A stretch of DNA of 64,000 nucleotides from Whalleya microplaca (Eukaryota > Ascomycota > Sordariomycetes > Xylariales > Xylariaceae): the NCBI GenBank assembly GCA_022497155.1, contig MU385722.1:434001-498000 (forward strand). The letters are read 5' to 3'. The position numbers were made by a program, and so were the translations under genes. Below the pieces are notes generated by a model, which saw only the letters and a program-made list of their open reading frames with translations, was not told the origin of the DNA and ran no database searches. Position 1 is the first letter of the stretch, and each line of letters starts with the position of its first letter. Shown here piece by piece: positions 58,228-64,000 of this stretch.

Positions 58228-60557
58228 TGTTGACAGGACAATTCTTCGAAATTGATGAAAAATGATGTAGTTGACGCAACCTCTTATCTAGCGAACTCAC
58301 AGAAAAACCACCCATCTCGTCATGGAGGGGCTTTCAGTCTTATACATCTGTACACCCTGTGGGAGGATATCTGACTAAGCCAACCCCCACACACCAGATA
58401 TCTGATAACGGCACAACCTCACCTCACACATCACCCCTTCTCTCACAGCAAGAACAACACACAACAGGTAGATTCATCTAGAAGAAGGTAGGGCCGTGAG
58501 CCACCCTTCTGTCATACGCAGCCTGAAGCCCGTTGTGACGTGTCCTCTGTCTCACTACATAACTAGGTACCCTTCATAGACCGGTTCCAGCTTCCTTACA
58601 TTCAACGTAGTACAAGGTTTCAGGGCAATTAATATGCGCCTCCACCGTATTTAGCTTCGTACTTTCCGTGTTTATGCCTGTTCAGCCATCGGAAGGGTCT
58701 TTCAGAGTATTTGCTTATCATGAATATCATAAATAGACTTACAAGTATGGTGGCTTAATGTCACGTTTATTACTTCAACACGTTCTGTAGGGTGTCTATA
58801 AGACTATAGATAGAAGCAAATCAAAAACCTACCTGACCGCAACGAAAGGAGTGGCCTCATTCGTACTCAAAACTACAGCAATAGCCCTAGAACACTGTAT
58901 ACATATCTGAATCGGGGGTATGCTAGAGAAATGTACCTTCTCAGCTGAGTGCTATTGGAATCATACGTAAAATCGTTCCATTAGATCACCAAGGGTAACC
59001 CCTTTTTCGTCTGACATTTGATTCCTTACGTATAATGCTATTATACTCCCAGAGCATGAAGGATACTGCAGAGTCTTCACGAATTCAACTCCAATAAAAA
59101 AATCAAGACATAAAAATCCAAGCCGGAAATTCTTTTTATCAAACAAATTTCATGTGACTTGGGGATAACGATATTCAAAACCTGACTTGATTAGTCATCC
59201 ATTAAATTAGGTACCCCCTGAATTTACCCTTAAACCCCTGAACCCTGGATTCCTCACTGATCTTCCAAAAATTATGTCGAAAAATGGCTTGACATAGCAA
59301 AATCGTTACACAGAGACGGCTCACGGATGTGATACCTAGTGGTCAGCATTAGCAATGGTGACAGCATAAGACATATAGTGGCTGCTAACTAACTGCGCAT
59401 TGTATCAGAAAACAGGAAATTGTCACGATATCTAAGTGGCTTTCAACACCGCATGTTTATCTAATCTGATAAAGTCTTATCTTCTCTCGTTTATATAACG
59501 GCGGGACACTTAATAACGCAAAAAGTTGATGAACATTTCGTTCAATATTGAAGCTCCGTATCTATTTTCGATAATTTCGTGTCTTCGAGCTTCGCGTGAG
59601 TTGCATGTAAGTCGCAAGAGGATAAATTTTGCTTTAGCGACCCATTAAGCACTGTTTAGTTGCTTGAAGGCTTGTGATCAGTTTTGAATTCTTGCTTTTG
59701 CCTCTGCCAGGTTGGCTAGGTAGTGAAGCAATACATGTAGCTCGCGGTCATCGTACATACATTGCCCCCATACAATTGATAAAAGCTGCCTAACCATTGG
59801 ATGTATGATACCAAACGATATCTTAGATGCAGGCGCTAAATGCAACATCGCTCCAACATCCCTTACGGCCTTTAGGGACGGGAATTCACCATTTCGATCG
59901 AACCCCGTCTTTGGCTTAGATTGTATGTAAGGTCATTGACAATTACGGGTAAGGTAACACTAAATTCCACCTGAATGCCCCTATTATATTCATTTTTACA
60001 AACATATACCTGGTTGTACGCAAATGCATATCGTTTCAGTCACGATAACGGCGATACAGTTAGACAAAAAGTGAAACCTCGATATTCTGAAAGAAAGCGA
60101 TAGAAAAGAGGGGGGAAGGATATGAGGATACTATGGGGAGACATTCATATCACATAGCACTTGATAGTTTACCTGCATCTTAACAAGGAATAGATAAGGG
60201 CCCGGGAACAACAAAAGAAACAATAATCACACCACTGGTACGACTAACAATGGTTGTGGCAGGGGGCAAACAGATGGTGGCAGTTGTAGAAACCATTCTC
60301 CAAATATCAGCAGTGTTACAAATCCCCTTGCTTACAATATCAGGGATGTACGGATTACACTACCCCTCTATAAATAGTACATAGGTACACAAACTAGGTG
60401 AGGTGTTCCGGCTTTAAGATGGTACCTAGGTAGTTTCCGCTCAGTTTTTCTTGCAGATTGTTTAGGAATTCTTTGACTTCAACTATACCTACCATAACTC
60501 AAGTTTGGTATCTACGGGATAAACATTTGCTTGTTACCGACTCCAAAATCAATCGCA
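58228..60557. other. Intergenic, divergent promoter region
   Basis: 2.3 kb between the O-methyltransferase and hydrolase starts. No gene recognised, and no cluster transcription factor. ATCTGATAA occurs at 58401-58409 and 59464-59472. Confidence 0.5.
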
Positions 60558-61689
60558 ATGGAGGGCCTTGCTGATTTTCATGTTCCAGGCCTGCCTAAGA
60601 CTTGTCAGACGTGGTACAAAGTCTTTGGTGACCTTACAACCAAAACGCCCTTGATCGTGCTTCACGGCGGTCCTGGTGCCTGTCATGATTATTTGCTTCC
60701 CTTGACGGATGTCGCACCTTCTATACCCCTTGTTTTCTATGACCAGATCGGTAATGGGCGGTCAACCCATCTACCAGACAAGGCTGGCGATGAGAACTTC
60801 TGGTCAATAGACTTATTCAAACAGGAGCTCAACAATCTGATTTCGCACCTGGGCCTAGAGAACCAGGCTATTGATGTTTATGGGCACTCCTGGGGTGGTA
60901 TACTCGCAGTTGAATGGGCAGCATCCAACCCAGCCAATCTCAGACGCCTTGTACTCTCGAACAGTCTTGCAAGTATGGATACGTGGCGTACTGGTATCAC
61001 TGCATTAAGAAAAAAGCTTCCGCAGGATGTCCAGGAAGTTCTCGACCGGCTAGAAGAAAAGAAAGACTTCGATAATCCAGAATATGAAGCTGCTGTGGAT
61101 GTCTTCTACCAGCGTCATTTCAGCCTGACCAGGCCATGGCCACCCAAGGAAGTCCAAGTAACAATGGACTGGTTTGCCAAGGATTCTACGACTTATAGCA
61201 CTATGTAAGTTATGCTATCTAGCTATTGTGTTATTGGATGCATTAAGCGTAGATTATTGCTAGAAAGCAGACTTGCAATTAAATTATTTCTCGCTATAGT
61301 CTCAGCGCGGTAACTGATAACGGCGACCAGGTACGGGCCAACCGAGCTTTACATCTCCGGCTCGCTTCGCGATTGGTCTGGAATACCACTTTTGAGCAAG
61401 ATCAAGGTACCTACTCTTGTGATCAACGGAACAGAAGATGAAGCACAGGACGTGACAGTGCAGCCTTTCTTCCAGCATATTGAGAAGGTTAAGTGGATCA
61501 CTCTCGATAACGCGGCTCAGTATGTATCCCATATTCCTCCATTCTCTATTTCAAGCTGTCATGAAAACCACTCCTATGCCTTCAGAGTTATGACTGATTC
61601 ACTAACTCTAGCATTCATGTAGTTTCTCCCACATTGACCAGCGACAAAAATATATGAAACAACTGGGAACGTTTTTAATGAAGCAATAA
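60558..61689 (+). CDS. Alpha/beta hydrolase, proline-iminopeptidase-like (S33)
   Basis: Exons 60558-61204, 61331-61519 and 61623-61689 give 300 residues. The start is the first ATG in frame (MEGLADFHVPGL). Motifs: the oxyanion-hole segment LHGGPGACHDYLLP, YDQIGNGRSTHLP, the nucleophile elbow GHSWGG, the acid in VINGTEDEA, and the catalytic histidine in FSHI, found only in the small last exon. There is no signal peptide, so it is cytosolic. Members of this group cleave N-terminal proline, but many in fungal clusters act as amide or ester hydrolases on metabolites. Its position beside prenyltransferase, oxidase and methyltransferase genes favours a pathway role. Confidence 0.88.
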
Positions 61690-61975
61690 ATCCATCAGAG
61701 TACTGGCCTTCTGGATCGTAGCCAGATGTTTACAGCTCTCGGTACTTCTACCTACATAGTTTACTCATATAAATACTGCCCAAGTTCATATAGCCATCCT
61801 TGCAGGTAGAATATCATCCTGAGAACTATCATCGTATGAGCTCTCTCATCCGGTACAAAATAAGTTATCAAAAACTTGTTTATATTTCTCTTGATTGTTA
61901 TAGCATACTACTATACATACCCCCAAGTGTCTGTGATTAAACTTTAGGCGAGTTTCTATCTGAAACTGGTAGCAA
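61690..61975. other. Intergenic
   Basis: 3' flank of the hydrolase gene; nothing recognised. Confidence 0.4.
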
Positions 61976-62094
61976 TGGTAGCAAAAGACAGGGCCAATGA
62001 GACATAGATTGAATTTACGTTCAGCTATTCCACAGTTTCGGATGGCCTGCTATATATACAAAATACTGTACCAGTGCTTGACCCTCAAACCAAC
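61976..62094 (+). repeat. Solo-LTR-like relic, copy 3 (most degraded)
   Basis: Aligns by eye with the copies at 13765, 30348 and 63773: CAATGAGACATAGATT at the left and CCAGTGCTTGACCCTCAAAC then CAACC at the right. The left boundary is approximate. Confidence 0.45.
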
Positions 62095-63772
62095 CAGGGG
62101 CATGGTATGCCCCCATGACATGTCTAATTTGAAAAGAAAATATAAAAAAATAAAATAAAAATTCATATGTACATGGGCTGGAATTCTAACGCGTAGGAAA
62201 TACATTGGGAGATTAGTGACACTCCAGAAGCACTTGGAATTCTCCTCAGGGCCTCCAATAACCACCGTGTGAACCCCGTGCTAATGCTGAAACTGGTATG
62301 TGATTATGCTTGGGTTCTACTCGAAAGTTTTCAATCGCCAGTAATTCAATAACCTATATATCTACGTACCTAACAGGAGCCCATCGTTGCCAGCGAGCTG
62401 GTTCGTGCTCCGGACCTACCTGGTGCTATAACGCAGCTAGGTAGATGGCTTCTGCGTACTCCGTTCTAAACTTGCAACACCTTCAGATGCTTTTATTAGA
62501 AAATGACAGCATGACCGGGTCTTATCATCGCTATCCGAAAAGGTAAATTGGAATTTTTTAATTTAAGCTACATAAGCTGGGTTACGGGCTGACTGGTGAC
62601 GTGGATAAACTTGATAAAATGGAGTATCTAGTTTGTTACTGTATCTATATTTATTCCATTGATGTTGAACAATCTGTTACATAACATAAACCATGACGCA
62701 AATATTGTTGTGTAGAGATGCCAAGAATGAATGCGTAGGAGCAAGTAAGATGATGTGCATAGCACTTAAATGAAAGTATTGTCGGGAACCCTAGAACTAT
62801 GCCCCCCAGTGTTGCTTAGTTGCAATCTCCGTATATGAAGAGCATATTTCCTTCCTACCTCCTGTATTGGTTATTATGTTTGATCTTTAGACGAGTGCTT
62901 CGAAATTTTGCTACCCAAAGAGGTGAAATGTTCCAATCCCAGCACACAAGTGACAACCACTGCATAGTCTCGTGAAAGGGTGAACCCATGTTGCCGCTGG
63001 GGGAAAAGCTTGGCAAGTGATACCGGTGGGCATGGTGGTAAACCGAATGATGAGTCTTATGATAAGAGTTGGCTCTTTGGTTCTGTTAGTAGACGGAATT
63101 GCATGACTGAAGGCCTTCGAGCTGACTTGCCTGTATTACTGTCCATTGTGGGGATTGAAAGGTGGTTGGTTGGTGGGGTGAGATGTTTGAAATCGCTTAA
63201 GGGCTGAATCTTGGGTTATCAAACTGGTAACTCTGTCTGATGATGGGATTGGGGTATGAGGACATTAGGGAATGAGGAAACAATACGCACTAGTGAAAAG
63301 ATGGAGGTACTTTTATATCTAAATGCCCGTCTCCCAAGATCATTGAAGTCATATCCTAGAGATATTGTGTCTCAGCCCCTAACCACAAGAAATAGATATC
63401 TAGAGGTCCGGCGAGCTAATCTGCAAGAGACAAGACCAATCATCTTGAGTATATCCAGGCCGGTAGGTCCGGCATGTAGAAGGTGGCCTATCATTTACGA
63501 CCCGCGTTTAGAATACATACCTGGCCGGACCCACTTCTGCAACGCGACTGCGTCAGACATGCATTGTCAACTTCGCCGAACGAATGGCTTGCCTACCTTG
63601 ATACATAGGCACTGTTCAAAATTACCATTTAGACAAAATGACTCTTAGGTTATTCAACTGCCTATGACGATATATATTGAATTACACGCAGCTTATGCGT
63701 ATCATTGTAGTTATTAGGGAAGTGTTATCACTAACCTAGAGCCTGTAGGGTGAATCCCCTGCATTAAATAGG
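62095..63772. other. Non-coding region between two LTR-like relics
   Basis: 1.7 kb lying between two same-orientation LTR-like relics. No reverse transcriptase, gag or integrase sequence is recognisable, so it is not evidently the inside of one element. Confidence 0.5.
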
Positions 63773-63904
63773 TGTGGAACTACAGAGTTGATGAGACTTG
63801 ATTTACTCGATGTAAGCTATTTTAGAGTGGCAGATAGCATGTTATATATACACAATGCTATTATATCCCTTGAACTGAACCAGTCCTTAACACTCAATTC
63901 AACA
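63773..63904 (+). repeat. Solo-LTR-like relic, copy 4
   Basis: 132 bp starting TGTGGAACTACAGAGTTGAT and ending TCAATTCAACA, with TG...CA ends. It is flanked by ATAGG on the left (63768-63772) and ATAGC on the right (63905-63909), a near-perfect 5-bp target duplication. Confidence 0.55.
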
Positions 63905-64000
63905 ATAGCCATAGGTCGTGGGGCGTGCCAGTTACCCCGTATTCCACCAATACACTTTCAGCTTTTCATATCTAATTAAAGGTATCTTTAAGTCTAGACC

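Noticed and set aside
62095..63772. One LTR retrotransposon between the two relics at 61976 and 63773
   Set aside because: The interior has no recognisable gag, protease, integrase or reverse transcriptase, and the two relics are strongly diverged from each other.
1..64000. CRISPR arrays, rRNA genes and bacterial operons
   Set aside because: No regularly spaced repeats, no rRNA sequence, and all genes show fungal introns.

Overview
The window is nuclear DNA of a filamentous ascomycete (Pezizomycotina). Almost every gene is cut by 41-166 nt introns with GTRNGT-type donors, CTAAC/CTGAC-type branch points and YAG acceptors. Gene content points the same way: a polyketide synthase with a reductive release domain, a DMATS-type prenyltransferase, a siderophore transporter, dynactin p25 and secreted hydrolases. 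Genus cannot be told from sequence alone. Exon structures were worked out by hand from splice signals and reading phase, and nearly all close in phase.

Layout. 0-12.7 kb: the 3' end of a reducing PKS or PKS-NRPS (carrier plus reductase domains), a soluble fumarate reductase, a conserved nuclear-type protein, a GH10 xylanase and a large secreted subtilase. 12.7-16.4 kb is gene-poor and holds one solo-LTR-like relic. 16.4-29.8 kb: a Sit1/MirB-type siderophore transporter with an iron-GATA-type site upstream, a PGAP4-like membrane glycosyltransferase, a possible SINE or Pol III RNA locus, an HMG-box protein divergent from dynactin p25, a small basic protein, an ankyrin protein and a 100-residue secreted cysteine-rich protein.

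29.8-38.4 kb is A+T-rich. It holds a second LTR relic and two TA-flanked MITEs that bracket a convergent pair: a fatty-acid desaturase and an FAD monooxygenase. 38.5-45.7 kb holds three related multi-exon secreted proteins with Apple/PAN-like modules and paired-cysteine repeats, including micro-exons of 9, 18 and 24 nt. 46.7-50.3 kb: a protoglobin-type heme protein and a SET-MYND protein.

51.7-61.7 kb looks like a tailoring-enzyme group of a secondary-metabolite cluster: DMATS-type prenyltransferase, FAD monooxygenase, O-methyltransferase and alpha/beta hydrolase, with no backbone enzyme in the window. The last 2.3 kb holds two more solo-LTR-like relics. The strongest candidates for something undescribed are the PAN/CC-repeat trio and the prenyltransferase group.
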